Positions 42,360-50,928 of a stretch of 50,928 bases of DNA are shown here, one piece after another. Origin of the DNA: Cypionkella sp. (GTDB lineage Bacteria; Pseudomonadota; Alphaproteobacteria; Rhodobacterales; Rhodobacteraceae). The notes under the pieces are model-generated. The model ran no database searches. It was not told where the DNA came from and saw nothing but the letters and a program-made list of their open reading frames with translations. Location: NCBI GenBank assembly GCA_025458525.1, contig JALOSF010000009.1, forward strand, positions 1 to 50,928, given 5' to 3'. The translations under genes and the position numbers were made by a program. Position 1 is the stretch's first letter. Each line of letters opens with the position of its first letter.

Positions 42360-44915
42360 GTGCAGAAACCGGGTGCCGCCGACATGCTGACCGCTTTCAC
42401 AGAAGTCACGCCAACCGCCCGGATCGACCGCGCCGCGCATGGCTGGCGCGCGAAATGCCTTCAGCGCCTGGTGCGGCTTGATCTGCCGGTGCCGCAGACC
42501 GTTGCGCTGCCCGCGCTGACGGTGCGGGCGATTGCCGCCGGGACTCAGGTCGATTGCCGCGCGATCCTTGCCCATTTCGGACAAGCCCCGCTGATCTCGG
42601 TCCGGCCCAGCCCCGAAAACCCTGACTGGGGCGGTCCTGCGACCATTCTGAACATCGGTCTGAACGCGGAACGCCACCGCGCGCTGGCACAGCGCCACGG
42701 CCAGCAGGCGGCGGATGCGATCTATCTGCGCTTCGTGCAATCCTACGCCACCCATGTCGCGCGTCTGGACCCGGATATGTTCGCAGCCTCTGCCCCGTCG
42801 CCCGAGGCGATCAGCGCGGCCCTGCGGGTGTATGAGCGCGAAATGGACGAGGATTTCCCCGAAGATCCGGCCCGGCAATTGGCCGATGTGCTGCGATCGA
42901 TGGCGCGCGCCTGGGAAGGGACGACCGCCCGCCTGTTGCGTCAGGCCAAGGGCGCGCCGGTCGATGCGCCGCTGGGTCTTGTGGTGCAGGCCATGGCGCA
43001 GGGTTTCGGCGCCGGAATTTCCGGGTCGGGCGTCATGCAATTCGTCGATCCGGTGACCGGAGAGCCGCAGATCACCGGGCGCTATCTGGGGCAGGGGCAG
43101 GGGCGTGATGCGCTCAAGACCGATCAGGCGATCTTTCTGACCCGCGATCCGCGCGGCCCGTCGCTCGAGGATCTGGCGCCCGAGATTTTCGCCGATCTGG
43201 TGCGCCACGGGGCCGCCTGTCGCGCCCGCCTGCGCGAGGAAATGCAGATCGAATTCACCATCGAAGACGGGCAGCTGGCGGTGCTGGATGCGGTCAAGGT
43301 GCAACGCTCGGCCCGGGCGGCCCTGCGCATCGCGGTCGCCTTGGCCGAAGACGGGGTGATCCCGCGCGAGGAAGCGGTGCTGCGCGTGGAACCGCGCGCC
43401 TTGTCGGAACTCTTGCACCCGCAGGTCGATCCGCGTGGCACCCGCGATGTGATCGCGCGCGGGATTGCGGCAAGTCCGGGGGGCGCGGCGGGGCGGATCG
43501 TGTTTTCCTCGCATGATGCGCAGGCCAGTGCCGCGCGCGGCGAGCCCTGCATTCTGGTGCGCCGCGAGACCGCGCCCGAGGATATCCGCGGCATGCATTC
43601 CGCCGCGGGCGTCCTGACCGAACGCGGCGGCGTCACCAGCCATGCCGCGGTGATCGCGCGTGGGCTGGGCCTTCCTTGTGTGGTCGGGTCCGACATCCGC
43701 CTCGACCTGAAGGAAAAGCGGATCATGGCCGACGGGCGCAGCTTTGCCGAGGGCGATGTGATCACGGTCGATGGCACCACGGGGCAGGTGCTTGCGGGGG
43801 CGGTGGACATGCTGCCCCCCGCGCTGGATTCGCATTTCCAGAAACTGCTGGGCTGGGCCGATCAGATGCGCGACATCGGGGTGCGCGCCAATGCCGACAC
43901 CCCGGCCGATGCCACCACCGCCCGCCAGTTTGCCGCCGAAGGGATCGGCCTGTGCCGGACCGAGCATATGTTCTTTGACGAGGACCGACTGGTGGTCATG
44001 CGCGAGATGATCTTTGCCGACACCTCGAAAGACCGGGCGGCGGCCTTGGCGCGGCTATTGCCGATGCAGCGGGCGGATTTCGTGCAGCTGTTTGAAATCA
44101 TGGCCGGTTTGCCGGTGTGCATCCGTCTTTTCGACCCGCCGTTGCACGAATTCTTGCCCCACAGCCGCGAGGGCCTGCGCGAATTGGCCGAGGCGCTGGA
44201 CAAGCCCCTGTCCGAAGTGACCCGTCGGGCCGAGGCCTTGCGCGAGTTCAACCCGATGCTGGGCATGCGCGGCGTGCGTCTGGGCGTGGTGCTGCCGGAA
44301 ATCTACGACATGCAGGCGCAGGCGATCTTTGAGGCCACGGTCGAGGTGGCGCGGCGCGGCGCGGCGGTGGTGCCGGAAATCATGATCCCGCTGGTCAGCG
44401 CCCGGCGCGAGGTTGAACTGGTCAAGACCCGGGTCGATGCGGTTGCGGCGGCGGTGCGGGTCAAGGCGGGGCGCGATTTCGACTACAAGCTGGGCGTGAT
44501 GGTCGAAACCCCGCGCGCAGCCCTTCGCGCGGGCGAGATCGCGCAGCACGCGGCCTTTCTGTCCTTTGGCACCAATGACCTGACGCAGATGACCTATGGC
44601 CTGTCGCGCGATGATGCGGGCCGGTTCATGAACACCTATGTCCAGCAGGGGGTTTTCCCCGAAGATCCGTTCCACATTCTGGATGTGGACGGGGTGGGCG
44701 AGTTGTTGTTGATCGGGGCAGAGCGGGGCCGCAAGACGCGGTCTGATCTGACGGTTTCGATCTGCGGAGAGCATGGCGGCAACCCCGAATCGATTGCCTT
44801 CTGTCGCAAGGCCGGATTCGATTATGTCTCGTGTTCGCCCTATCGGGTGCCTTTGGCGCGGCTGGCGGCGGCCCATCTGGCCTTGCTCGACTCTGGTATG
44901 AAACGCAAAAAGTGA
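42360..44915 (+). CDS. PPDK-like PEP-utilizing protein with a degenerate nucleotide-binding domain
   Basis: An 851-residue homolog of pyruvate phosphate dikinase. The swivelling phosphohistidine domain (His428 in GGVTSHAAVIARG) and the PEP/pyruvate barrel (FGTNDLTQMTYGLSRDDAG and the acid/base Cys802 in ICGEHGGNPESI) look intact. The N-terminal ATP-grasp part is not: the GGKGANL start reads AHGWRAKCL, the TRNP loop reads FVDP, and LQTRNGKR reads LDAVKVQRS at about 309-317. EFTIEDG is kept. True PPDK activity with ATP is therefore doubtful; annotation as ppdK should be made with care. The GTG at 42360 has an AAGAAGG ribosome site 9 bases upstream; ATG 42384 is an alternative. Confidence 0.85.
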   Translation: MQKPGAADMLTAFTEVTPTARIDRAAHGWRAKCLQRLVRLDLPVPQTVALPALTVRAIAAGTQVDCRAILAHFGQAPLISVRPSPENPDWGGPATILNIGLNAERHRALAQRHGQQAADAIYLRFVQSYATHVARLDPDMFAASAPSPEAISAALRVYEREMDEDFPEDPARQLADVLRSMARAWEGTTARLLRQAKGAPVDAPLGLVVQAMAQGFGAGISGSGVMQFVDPVTGEPQITGRYLGQGQGRDALKTDQAIFLTRDPRGPSLEDLAPEIFADLVRHGAACRARLREEMQIEFTIEDGQLAVLDAVKVQRSARAALRIAVALAEDGVIPREEAVLRVEPRALSELLHPQVDPRGTRDVIARGIAASPGGAAGRIVFSSHDAQASAARGEPCILVRRETAPEDIRGMHSAAGVLTERGGVTSHAAVIARGLGLPCVVGSDIRLDLKEKRIMADGRSFAEGDVITVDGTTGQVLAGAVDMLPPALDSHFQKLLGWADQMRDIGVRANADTPADATTARQFAAEGIGLCRTEHMFFDEDRLVVMREMIFADTSKDRAAALARLLPMQRADFVQLFEIMAGLPVCIRLFDPPLHEFLPHSREGLRELAEALDKPLSEVTRRAEALREFNPMLGMRGVRLGVVLPEIYDMQAQAIFEATVEVARRGAAVVPEIMIPLVSARREVELVKTRVDAVAAAVRVKAGRDFDYKLGVMVETPRAALRAGEIAQHAAFLSFGTNDLTQMTYGLSRDDAGRFMNTYVQQGVFPEDPFHILDVDGVGELLLIGAERGRKTRSDLTVSICGEHGGNPESIAFCRKAGFDYVSCSPYRVPLARLAAAHLALLDSGMKRKK

Positions 44916-44931
44916 CACAATATCATGTGTC
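44914..44931. repeat. 18-base inverted repeat at the end of the PPDK-like gene
   Basis: GACACA-N6-TGTGTC, six-base perfect arms, overlapping the stop codon at 44913-44915. It may be a regulator site for the downstream hydrolase gene or chance. Confidence 0.35.
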
Positions 44932-44995
44932 TATGCGCCGTTCTTCTAGTAACATCTGAAGATTTGCGCAAAATTCCGCCGATGGGGCCTGCAAA

Positions 44996-45020
44996 ATAGT
45001 TGCAATTTTGCAACTATAGT
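44996..45020. promoter_or_regulatory. 22-bp palindrome and probable -10 box before the cell wall hydrolase gene
   Basis: ATAGTTGCAA-TT-TTGCAACTAT at 44996-45017 is a perfect palindrome with 10-base arms, AT-rich in a GC-rich genome. A TATAGT (-10-like) box at 45015-45020 overlaps its right end, so a bound protein would block the promoter. The regulator is not identifiable. The hydrolase gene starts at 45128. Confidence 0.6.
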
Positions 45021-45127
45021 AGACTCAGGGGCCGGTCCTGCCCTATGTCCGACGGCTGTTGCACGTTTTCGTGAGGTTCACGCCTTGCGGGGCCGCGCAG
45101 CGAGGCAACAGAACGGAACAGAAGACA

Positions 45128-45826
45128 ATGCGCTTGCGACAAATCTTGGCACTGACCGCGCTTGCGGTTGCTGCCACGGGGAGAGCGGCCTTCGCCGATG
45201 TGACGGTGAGCCAATCCAACAGCCCGGAGCTGGGCATGGCAGAGCAGATCTCCTCTCTCATGGGGGCAGAACATGCGACGGTCGGGGCGCTGCCACAGGC
45301 GCAGCTGGCCGCTTTGGCGCAGGGTCCGGCGGTCAAGACCGCGCCTGCCAAGTCCAAGGGTGCCGCCGCGGCCAAACCCGCCGTTCCCGTGTTGATCCGG
45401 TATGAAGACTCCTTTCTTGCCGCGCAGCCGCGCCCCACGGGCGATGCGCAATGGCAATGCCTGCAACAGGCGCTGTATTTCGAAGCGCGCGGCGAAAGCC
45501 TGAAGGGCCAGTTCGCGGTGGCCGAGGTCATCCTGAACCGCGTGGACAGCCGCGAATACCCCAACAGCGTTTGCGGCGTGGTTCAGCAAAGCGGAGGCGG
45601 TGGCTGCCAGTTCAGCTATGTCTGCGACGGCAACAGCGATGTCATGCGCGACCGGGCCGCTGCGGAGCGGGCGGGCAAGATCGCCCGCATCATGCTCAAC
45701 GGTGCGCCACGCGGTCTGACCGCGGGGGCCACGCATTTCCACACCCGTGCGGTCAACCCGCGCTGGGCCAGCCGCTTTCCGCGCACCGCCTCGATCGGGG
45801 CGCATCTGTTCTATCGCCAGCCCTGA
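45128..45826 (+). CDS. Exported cell wall hydrolase (SleB-like, Hydrolase_2)
   Basis: A 232-residue exported protein with a signal peptide (LRQILALTALAVAATGRAAFA) and a C-terminal Hydrolase_2/SleB-like domain: CLQQALYFEARGESLKGQFAVAEVILNRVDS (around residues 113-143) with the catalytic Glu in ALYFEARGE, and CQFSYVCDG later. Such enzymes cut peptidoglycan, probably as lytic transglycosylases or amidases. Cysteines in WQCLQQ, VCGVV, GGCQF and YVCDG may form disulfides. The middle region (AAAAKPA) is a linker. ATG 45128 fits the signal peptide. A 22-bp palindrome lies about 110 bases upstream. Confidence 0.88.
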   Translation: MRLRQILALTALAVAATGRAAFADVTVSQSNSPELGMAEQISSLMGAEHATVGALPQAQLAALAQGPAVKTAPAKSKGAAAAKPAVPVLIRYEDSFLAAQPRPTGDAQWQCLQQALYFEARGESLKGQFAVAEVILNRVDSREYPNSVCGVVQQSGGGGCQFSYVCDGNSDVMRDRAAAERAGKIARIMLNGAPRGLTAGATHFHTRAVNPRWASRFPRTASIGAHLFYRQP

Positions 45827-45928
45827 CCTCGTTTCGCGGGCCTTGCGCCCGTGGTCGGCTTCGGGCAAGCGGGGGGCGGGGCGCGCGTCTAGCCTGCCCT
45901 GAACCCCGTGCGGCCGAGGGAGGGCCCG

Positions 45929-46837
45929 ATGACCAGCGACATCCGCCTCGCCTTTGCCCATCCCGAGGAACGCAGCCATGCCTCGGCAAGCGCCGATCCG
46001 CGCGACAGGATCAGTTTGCGCGACCATGTGGTCGAGGTGGATATCGGGGCGTTCCAACAGGAACGCGGCCACAAACAGCGCGTGATGTTCAACGTCGTGG
46101 TCGAAGTGGCGCCGGTGACGGGCCCGCTCAACGACGATGTGGACCGCATCCTGTCTTACGACCGCATCACATGGGCCATCGCGCATGAATTGGCGGCCGA
46201 ACGGCTGAACCTGCTTGAGACGCTGGCCGAGCGCGTGGCCGAGCGTATTCTGGCCGAACCGCAGGCGATGCGCGCCTTCGTGCGGATCGAAAAGCTGGAT
46301 GTCGGCCCCTACAAGCTGGGGGTCGAGATCGTGCGCAGCCGTGCCGAGGTGCCCTTGCGGGTGGTGGGGCAGGATGGGCAAGAGGCCGCGGTGCATCCGC
46401 TGGTCGTCTATCTGGACACGGCGGCGATTGCCGATGCCGGGCTTGGCGCGCGTCTGGATGCCTTGCTGGGCCGTGGGGCGCCGCTGATCCTGACCGTCGG
46501 TCTGCCGGATCTGCCCCGCCCGATCACCGGGCACAAGCCCACCCAGCGCCGCATCGATCTTTTGGCGATCGAGCAGAACGCCTGGACGCTGGCCGCGCGC
46601 GATCCGCGCTGTGTGGTGGTGGCCACCCGCACCGAGATCGACTGGGCGATCAAGCGCGGGCAATCGGTGGTCTGGGCACCGTCGAAAATGGTGCTGGATG
46701 CGGTGGACGGGCCGAAATCGGCCGATCCCGTCGCCCTTGCCCTGTGGCTGGCCGAGGAGATGGCGGCCCGCGCGCTGGTGGTTCACGCAAATGTTGCACT
46801 TCCGGCGGGAAGCCGCGTTCCTGTGGAACAGGCCTAA
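45929..46837 (+). CDS. folB: Dihydroneopterin aldolase with a C-terminal extension
   Basis: FolB splits 7,8-dihydroneopterin in folate synthesis. Residues 29-138 hold the FolB domain, with the active-site residues expected at Glu45 (QQERGHKQ), Tyr77 (LSYDRI) and Lys122 (RIEKLDV). The gene is 302 codons, far longer than the usual 120; the extra 160 residues (from about 140: HPLVVYLDTAAIADAG, LLAIEQNAWTLAARDP, AIKRGQSVVWAPSKM) show no domain I recognise. ATG 45929 follows a GGGAGGG site. folP starts 46 bases later, so the two steps of the pathway are in one operon. Confidence 0.85.
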   Translation: MTSDIRLAFAHPEERSHASASADPRDRISLRDHVVEVDIGAFQQERGHKQRVMFNVVVEVAPVTGPLNDDVDRILSYDRITWAIAHELAAERLNLLETLAERVAERILAEPQAMRAFVRIEKLDVGPYKLGVEIVRSRAEVPLRVVGQDGQEAAVHPLVVYLDTAAIADAGLGARLDALLGRGAPLILTVGLPDLPRPITGHKPTQRRIDLLAIEQNAWTLAARDPRCVVVATRTEIDWAIKRGQSVVWAPSKMVLDAVDGPKSADPVALALWLAEEMAARALVVHANVALPAGSRVPVEQA

Positions 46838-46882
46838 GCTGCGCGCTTGCCAAAGGGCCGCAAGGGGGCCTAATCCGAACCC

Positions 46883-47893
46883 ATGACCTATATTCGCCCG
46901 ATCCCGTTGCATGATGTGGCCCGCCCGGCCGATGCCTTGCCCTTGGCGGGGGGGTGGTGCCGCTTTACCCATCTGGAAATCCTGGAGCGCGGGCGGGCGC
47001 CGGTGGTGGTTCCGGCCAGCGAGGCCTCACCCAGCCTGCTGTCGCCCTTGATGGCGCCGCGCCCCGATTTCGCGGGGGTGACGATGGACCGCCCGCGGCT
47101 GATGGGCATCCTGAATGTGACGCCGGACAGCTTTTCCGATGGCGGGCGGTTCTTGCGGCCCGAGGCCGCGATGATGCAGGCGCGGGCCATGGCGGCGGTG
47201 GCCGATCTGCTGGATGTGGGCGGCGAAAGCACGCGGCCCGGCGCGGTGGACGTGCCGGTCACGGAAGAAATCGCCCGCACCAGCCCGGTGATCGCCGCGA
47301 TCCGTGCGGCAGGCATTGACCGGGCGCTGTCGATCGACACGCGCAAGGCCGCGGTGGCCGAGGCGGCGCTGGCGGCGGGGGCGGGGGTTGTCAACGATGT
47401 GACGGCGCTGCGCTTTGATCCGGCCATGGCGGGGCTGGTGGCGCGGGCCGAGGTGCCCGTGATCTTGATGCATTCCATCGCGACCCCGGCCACCATGCAG
47501 GATGACCCCGTCTATGACGATGTCTTGCTGGATGTTTATGACGCTCTGGCCGCGCGCCTCGCCGCGGCCGAGGCGGCGGGCATCCCCCGCACCCGCATGG
47601 CGGTTGATCCCGGCATCGGCTTTGGCAAGACGCTGGCCCATAACCTTGCGCTGCTGGCGCGTCTTAGCCTGTTTCACAGCCTGGGCGTGCCGGTGCTGTT
47701 GGGGGCCAGCCGCAAGCGGTTCATCGGAACGCTGTCGGGCGAGGAAGATGCCGCACGCCGGATGCCGGGCAGCCTTGCCGTGGCTCTGGCGGGGGTGGCA
47801 CAGGGGATACAGATGATCCGGGTGCATGACGTGGCCGAAACACGGGCCGCGCTGACGCTTTGGCAGGCCGCAAGAGAAGGGGAAAACCCATGA
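46883..47893 (+). CDS. folP: Dihydropteroate synthase
   Basis: Joins p-aminobenzoate to the pterin pyrophosphate; the target of sulfonamides. The 336-residue protein has a roughly 75-residue N-terminal extension before the family start [19 protein letters not shown]. Then come [13 protein letters not shown] (pterin/pABA site), INDVTA-like [29 protein letters not shown] and [13 protein letters not shown], all intact. The C-terminus ends in an ATGA overlap with glmM. The extension is probably not part of the catalytic barrel and may be a lineage feature. Confidence 0.95.
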   Translation: MTYIRPIPLHDVARPADALPLAGGWCRFTHLEILERGRAPVVVPASEASPSLLSPLMAPRPDFAGVTMDRPRLMGILNVTPDSFSDGGRFLRPEAAMMQARAMAAVADLLDVGGESTRPGAVDVPVTEEIARTSPVIAAIRAAGIDRALSIDTRKAAVAEAALAAGAGVVNDVTALRFDPAMAGLVARAEVPVILMHSIATPATMQDDPVYDDVLLDVYDALAARLAAAEAAGIPRTRMAVDPGIGFGKTLAHNLALLARLSLFHSLGVPVLLGASRKRFIGTLSGEEDAARRMPGSLAVALAGVAQGIQMIRVHDVAETRAALTLWQAAREGENP

Positions 47894-49233
47894 CGCGCAA
47901 ACTGTTCGGAACCGATGGCGTGCGGGGCCGCGCCAATACCTATCCGATGACCGCCGAGATGGCGCTGAAACTGGGCGCGGCGGCGGGGCGGTTTTTCCGC
48001 CGCGATGGCGGATCGGCGCATCGGGTGGTGATCGGCAAGGACACGCGCCTGTCGGGCTATATGCTGGAAAACGCGCTGACCGCGGGCCTGACCAGCACCG
48101 GGATGAACGTGCTGTTGCTTGGCCCGGTGCCGACGCCGGCGGTGGGGTTTCTGACCCGCAGCATGCGAGCGGATGTCGGCGTGATGATCTCGGCCAGCCA
48201 CAACCCGCACCATGACAATGGCATCAAGTTCTTTGGCCCCGACGGGTTCAAGCTGTCGGACGAGGCCGAGGCCGAGATCGAGAGCATCGTCGCCGGAGAG
48301 ATCCAGTTGGCCCAGTCGCAAAACATCGGCCGGGCCAAGCGGATCGAGGATGGGCGCGGGCGGTATCAGGAGTTCGTCAAGACCACCTTCCCGGCCGGGC
48401 TGCGGCTGGACGGGATCAAGGTGGTGATCGATTGCGCCAACGGGGCCGCCTACAAGGCCGCGCCCGAGGTGCTGTGGGAACTGGGCGCGACGGTGGTGCC
48501 GGTGGGGGTCGCGCCGAACGGCACCAATATCAACGACCGCTGTGGCAGCACCCATACCCAGACCGCCGCCGAGGCGGTGGTGGCGCATGGGGCGGATGTC
48601 GGCATCTGTCTGGATGGCGATGCCGACCGGGTGATGATCCTGGACGAGACGGGGCGCGTGGCGGATGGCGATCAGATCATGGCGCTGATGGCCGCGCGCT
48701 GGGCCGAGGATGGCAAGCTGCGGGGTGGCGCTTTGGTGGCGACCGTGATGTCGAACCTTGGGCTGGAACGGCACCTGGCCGCCCGCGGCATCCGGCTGGA
48801 GCGGACGGCGGTGGGCGACCGCTATGTGGTGGAACGGATGCGGGCCGGTGGCTTCAACCTTGGGGGCGAGCAGTCGGGGCATATCGTGATGACCGATTAT
48901 GCCACCACCGGCGACGGGTTGATCGCGGGGCTGCAATTCCTGTCGGAAATGGCGCGGACCGGCGCGAAGGCGAGTGCTCTGGTCCGGCAGTTTGAAACGG
49001 TGCCGCAGATGCTCAAAAACGTGCGCTTTGCCGAAGGCAAGCGCCCGCTGGAGCAGGACAGCGTCAAGGCCGTGATCGAGGCCAACGCCGCCCGTATCAA
49101 GGGCAAGGGGCGCATCCTGATCCGCAAATCGGGCACCGAACCCCTGATCCGGGTCATGGCCGAATGCGAGGATGAGGGCATGCTGCATCAGGTGGTGGAC
49201 GAGATCGTGGGGGCGGTGGAAGCCGCGGTCTGA
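47890..49233 (+). CDS. glmM: Phosphoglucosamine mutase
   Basis: Turns glucosamine-6-phosphate into glucosamine-1-phosphate for UDP-GlcNAc, hence peptidoglycan and LPS. The 447-residue protein shows [19 protein letters not shown] at the start, the phosphoserine Ser103 in [24 protein letters not shown], the metal loop [12 protein letters not shown] and the sugar-binding GGEQSGHI; the C-terminal [14 protein letters not shown] is the phosphate-binding loop. Coupled to folP by an ATGA overlap, as in many bacteria where folP and glmM are neighbours. Confidence 0.97.
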   Translation: MTRKLFGTDGVRGRANTYPMTAEMALKLGAAAGRFFRRDGGSAHRVVIGKDTRLSGYMLENALTAGLTSTGMNVLLLGPVPTPAVGFLTRSMRADVGVMISASHNPHHDNGIKFFGPDGFKLSDEAEAEIESIVAGEIQLAQSQNIGRAKRIEDGRGRYQEFVKTTFPAGLRLDGIKVVIDCANGAAYKAAPEVLWELGATVVPVGVAPNGTNINDRCGSTHTQTAAEAVVAHGADVGICLDGDADRVMILDETGRVADGDQIMALMAARWAEDGKLRGGALVATVMSNLGLERHLAARGIRLERTAVGDRYVVERMRAGGFNLGGEQSGHIVMTDYATTGDGLIAGLQFLSEMARTGAKASALVRQFETVPQMLKNVRFAEGKRPLEQDSVKAVIEANAARIKGKGRILIRKSGTEPLIRVMAECEDEGMLHQVVDEIVGAVEAAV

Positions 49234-49269
49234 CGCCGCGCGCTATTCGCGGGGGCAGCCTGTGCGCCT

Positions 49270-50082
49270 TCAGCGTGCCGCCTTGCGCTGGCTGAGTGCC
49301 AGGCCCGCAAGGATAAGGCCGAGGGCTGCGAAAAAGGTGCTGGGCAGGCTTTCCGACAGGAACACCGTGCCAAAGCCCATCGACCACAGCGGCACCTGAT
49401 AATTGGTCAGGGTCATGAAGCCCGACCCGGCCGAGCGGATCACGGTGACGCGCAGCAGCGCCGCGATGGCGGTTGGCACAAGGCCAAGAAAGACGATGGC
49501 AAGGCCGGGCACCGTGCCCTGCCATGTGGGCAGGCCTTCGACCAGCAGCATGGCCGGGATCAGCACCACCGCGCCGACGATCAGGGTTGCGGCGGCAAGC
49601 GCCACCGGGTCCACCGGCGGGCAGCGCCGCGTCAGGATCGAGGCGATGGCATAGGCCAGCGCCGCGGTCAGGCAGGCCAGCCGGGCCAATGTGGCCGCGT
49701 CGCCGGAAAACGCATCCGGCCCGAGCAAAACCACCACCCCGGCAAAGCCAAGGGCAAAACCTGCGGCTTTGTGCCGGGTCAGCGGCTCGTCCGAAAAGAC
49801 ATGCGCCAAGGGCAGCACGAACAAGGGCACAGCCGCCATTGACAGCCCGGCAAAGGCCGAAGGCACCGATTGCTGGCCCCAGGACAGCAGGAAAAACGGC
49901 AGCGCGGTGGACAACAGCCCGATCGGCACGGCGCTGCGCCAGATCGCGGGATCGCGTGGCAGCTGCCGTCCGGTCAGCCGCATCAGCGCCATGATCGCCA
50001 CCGCGCCAAGGCTGGTGCGGGCGCAGGCCACGGTGACAAGAAAGAAGATCGAGATCCAGTCAAGGCGGGTTGGGCTTGGCAT
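49270..50082 (-). CDS. EamA/DMT transporter, shortened at the N-terminus
   Basis: A 270-residue inner-membrane protein with two EamA repeats; the second (LAYAIASILTRRCPPVDPVALAAAT to PLWSMGFGTVFLSESLPSTFFAALGLILAGL) is complete. The first is short: after DWISIFFL the chain goes directly to VTVACARTSLGAVAIMALM, where homologs have about 25 more residues forming the end of helix 1 and the loop to helix 2. An in-frame deletion is therefore likely, which may have disabled transport. The substrate is unknown. It stands alone, divergent from the small membrane protein. Confidence 0.8.
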   Translation of the reverse strand: MPSPTRLDWISIFFLVTVACARTSLGAVAIMALMRLTGRQLPRDPAIWRSAVPIGLLSTALPFFLLSWGQQSVPSAFAGLSMAAVPLFVLPLAHVFSDEPLTRHKAAGFALGFAGVVVLLGPDAFSGDAATLARLACLTAALAYAIASILTRRCPPVDPVALAAATLIVGAVVLIPAMLLVEGLPTWQGTVPGLAIVFLGLVPTAIAALLRVTVIRSAGSGFMTLTNYQVPLWSMGFGTVFLSESLPSTFFAALGLILAGLALSQRKAAR

Positions 50083-50229
50083 AGGGGCGGTGTAGCGGGC
50101 GGCGCCGCACTTTGCCAGAGCTGCGGCGGCTGGTCGCGGAACCATTTTTGCGCAAGCGGGTTATAGTCTGGATTTGTGCACCGCTTTGCGCCCGGACGGC
50201 CCAAGCGCCCCCCTGTGAAAGGATCACCG

Positions 50230-50451
50230 ATGACTGGAGCCCTTCTTCCGTTTTTGTCGCTTTTGACGATGCTGGCTGTGCTGATCTTTGCCCTGGTCAG
50301 CAAGGCACGGGTCGAGGAGCGGCGCCACGACCCCAATGCCCCGAAATCGACCTTGGCCAAGGACGGGCCGCAGGGCGGTGTGGGCTTTCTTATCCCGGTC
50401 GAGGAGCGGGCGCGGGTGAAGGCATTGCGCGCAAGCCGCGCACGGCGCTAA
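50230..50451 (+). CDS. Small single-helix membrane protein
   Basis: A 73-residue protein with one N-terminal membrane helix (ALLPFLSLLTMLAVLIFALVSKA) and a basic, Arg/Lys-rich tail with VEERARVKALRASRARR at its end. An AAGGA site precedes ATG 50230. The family is not recognised. The gene end lies in a 26-base tandem duplication that copies the stop codon (second TAA at 50475-50477). A strong terminator follows at 50501. Confidence 0.7.
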   Translation: MTGALLPFLSLLTMLAVLIFALVSKARVEERRHDPNAPKSTLAKDGPQGGVGFLIPVEERARVKALRASRARR

Positions 50452-50481
50452 GGCCCGCAAGCCGCGCACGGCGCTAAGGCC
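50430..50481 (+). repeat. 26-base perfect tandem duplication over the small gene's end
   Basis: The 26-base unit beginning CGCAAGCCGCGCACGGCG occurs at 50430-50455 and again at 50456-50481 without any difference. The first copy holds the last codons and stop of the small protein gene; the second is non-coding. Identity of the copies means the event is recent. Confidence 0.95.
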
Positions 50482-50500
50482 AAAGCCTGCGACATCAGCC

Positions 50501-50529
50501 AAAAGGCCGGGGAAATCCCCCGGCCTTTT
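50501..50529. terminator. Bidirectional terminator between the small protein gene and ilvC
   Basis: Perfect 12-bp stem AAAAGGCCGGGG (50501-50512) with CCCCGGCCTTTT (50518-50529), loop AAATC, with A and T runs on the sides, fitting both convergent genes. ilvC stops at 50566. Confidence 0.95.
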
Positions 50530-50565
50530 GTCGTGTCGCGGTGTGGGGGCCGTGGCCGCGCGCGA

Positions 50566-50928
<363 letters not shown>

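Overview
This 50.9 kb window is GC-rich, densely coded chromosomal DNA. It is most likely from a member of the Rhodobacterales (Rhodobacter/Paracoccus/Roseobacter relatives, Alphaproteobacteria). The reasons are the alphaproteobacterial form of SspB, a SAM-II riboswitch before metZ, the lysC/ptsP and ftsY-EamA-yciB neighbourhoods, a DUF6446 gene between glyQ and glyS, and small families typical of the group (DUF4169, DUF2927, DUF2256). I see no rRNA, intact tRNA, insertion sequence, phage gene, CRISPR array or integrase. No gap between genes exceeds 300 bases. Both ends cut a gene: glcB on the left and ilvC on the right.

Layout. 0-10 kb: glcB (malate synthase G, partial, minus strand); an ArsR repressor with two SRPBCC-fold proteins, fronted by a duplicated dyad operator; a DUF2256 zinc-finger protein and a photolyase/cryptochrome; pepN; rlmJ; a DUF4169 protein; fumC; sspB. 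10-20 kb: chrA; a possible small RNA; the purine/methylthioadenosine salvage operon mtnP-DUF2927-apt; a secreted protein; flavin reductase; GNAT; EcsC; and a GntR-controlled hydantoin-type racemase with an NCS1 permease. 20-30 kb: ptsP, lysC and purD (all minus), xseA, a secreted protein, an AlkB-like membrane hydroxylase, ftsY and an EamA transporter. 30-40 kb: yciB; promoter, SAM-II riboswitch, terminator and metZ; folE2; two tandem trkH paralogs; a secreted SPOR-like/peptidoglycan-binding/trypsin-fold protein that has lost its catalytic residues; glyQ-DUF6446. 40-51 kb: glyS; a PPDK-like protein whose nucleotide-binding domain looks degenerate; a periplasmic cell wall hydrolase behind a 22-bp palindrome; folB-folP-glmM; a shortened EamA transporter; a small membrane protein; and ilvC (partial).

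How the genes work together. Most of the window is core metabolism and housekeeping: glyoxylate shunt and TCA steps (glcB, fumC), purine synthesis and salvage (purD, apt, mtnP), amino-acid synthesis (lysC, metZ, ilvC), folate (folE2, folB, folP), cell-wall precursor synthesis (glmM), glycyl-tRNA synthesis and protein targeting (ftsY). Many operons are translationally coupled by ATGA/GTGA overlaps. I do not see an obviously new multi-gene defence or mobile system. The best leads are single-gene oddities: the triad-less protease-fold protein, the PPDK-like protein with a lost ATP site, the variant AlkB and the two-domain FolB. There are also regulatory structures of interest: the doubled ArsR operator, the 22-bp palindrome, a promoter element shared by glcB and fumC, and a candidate sRNA.
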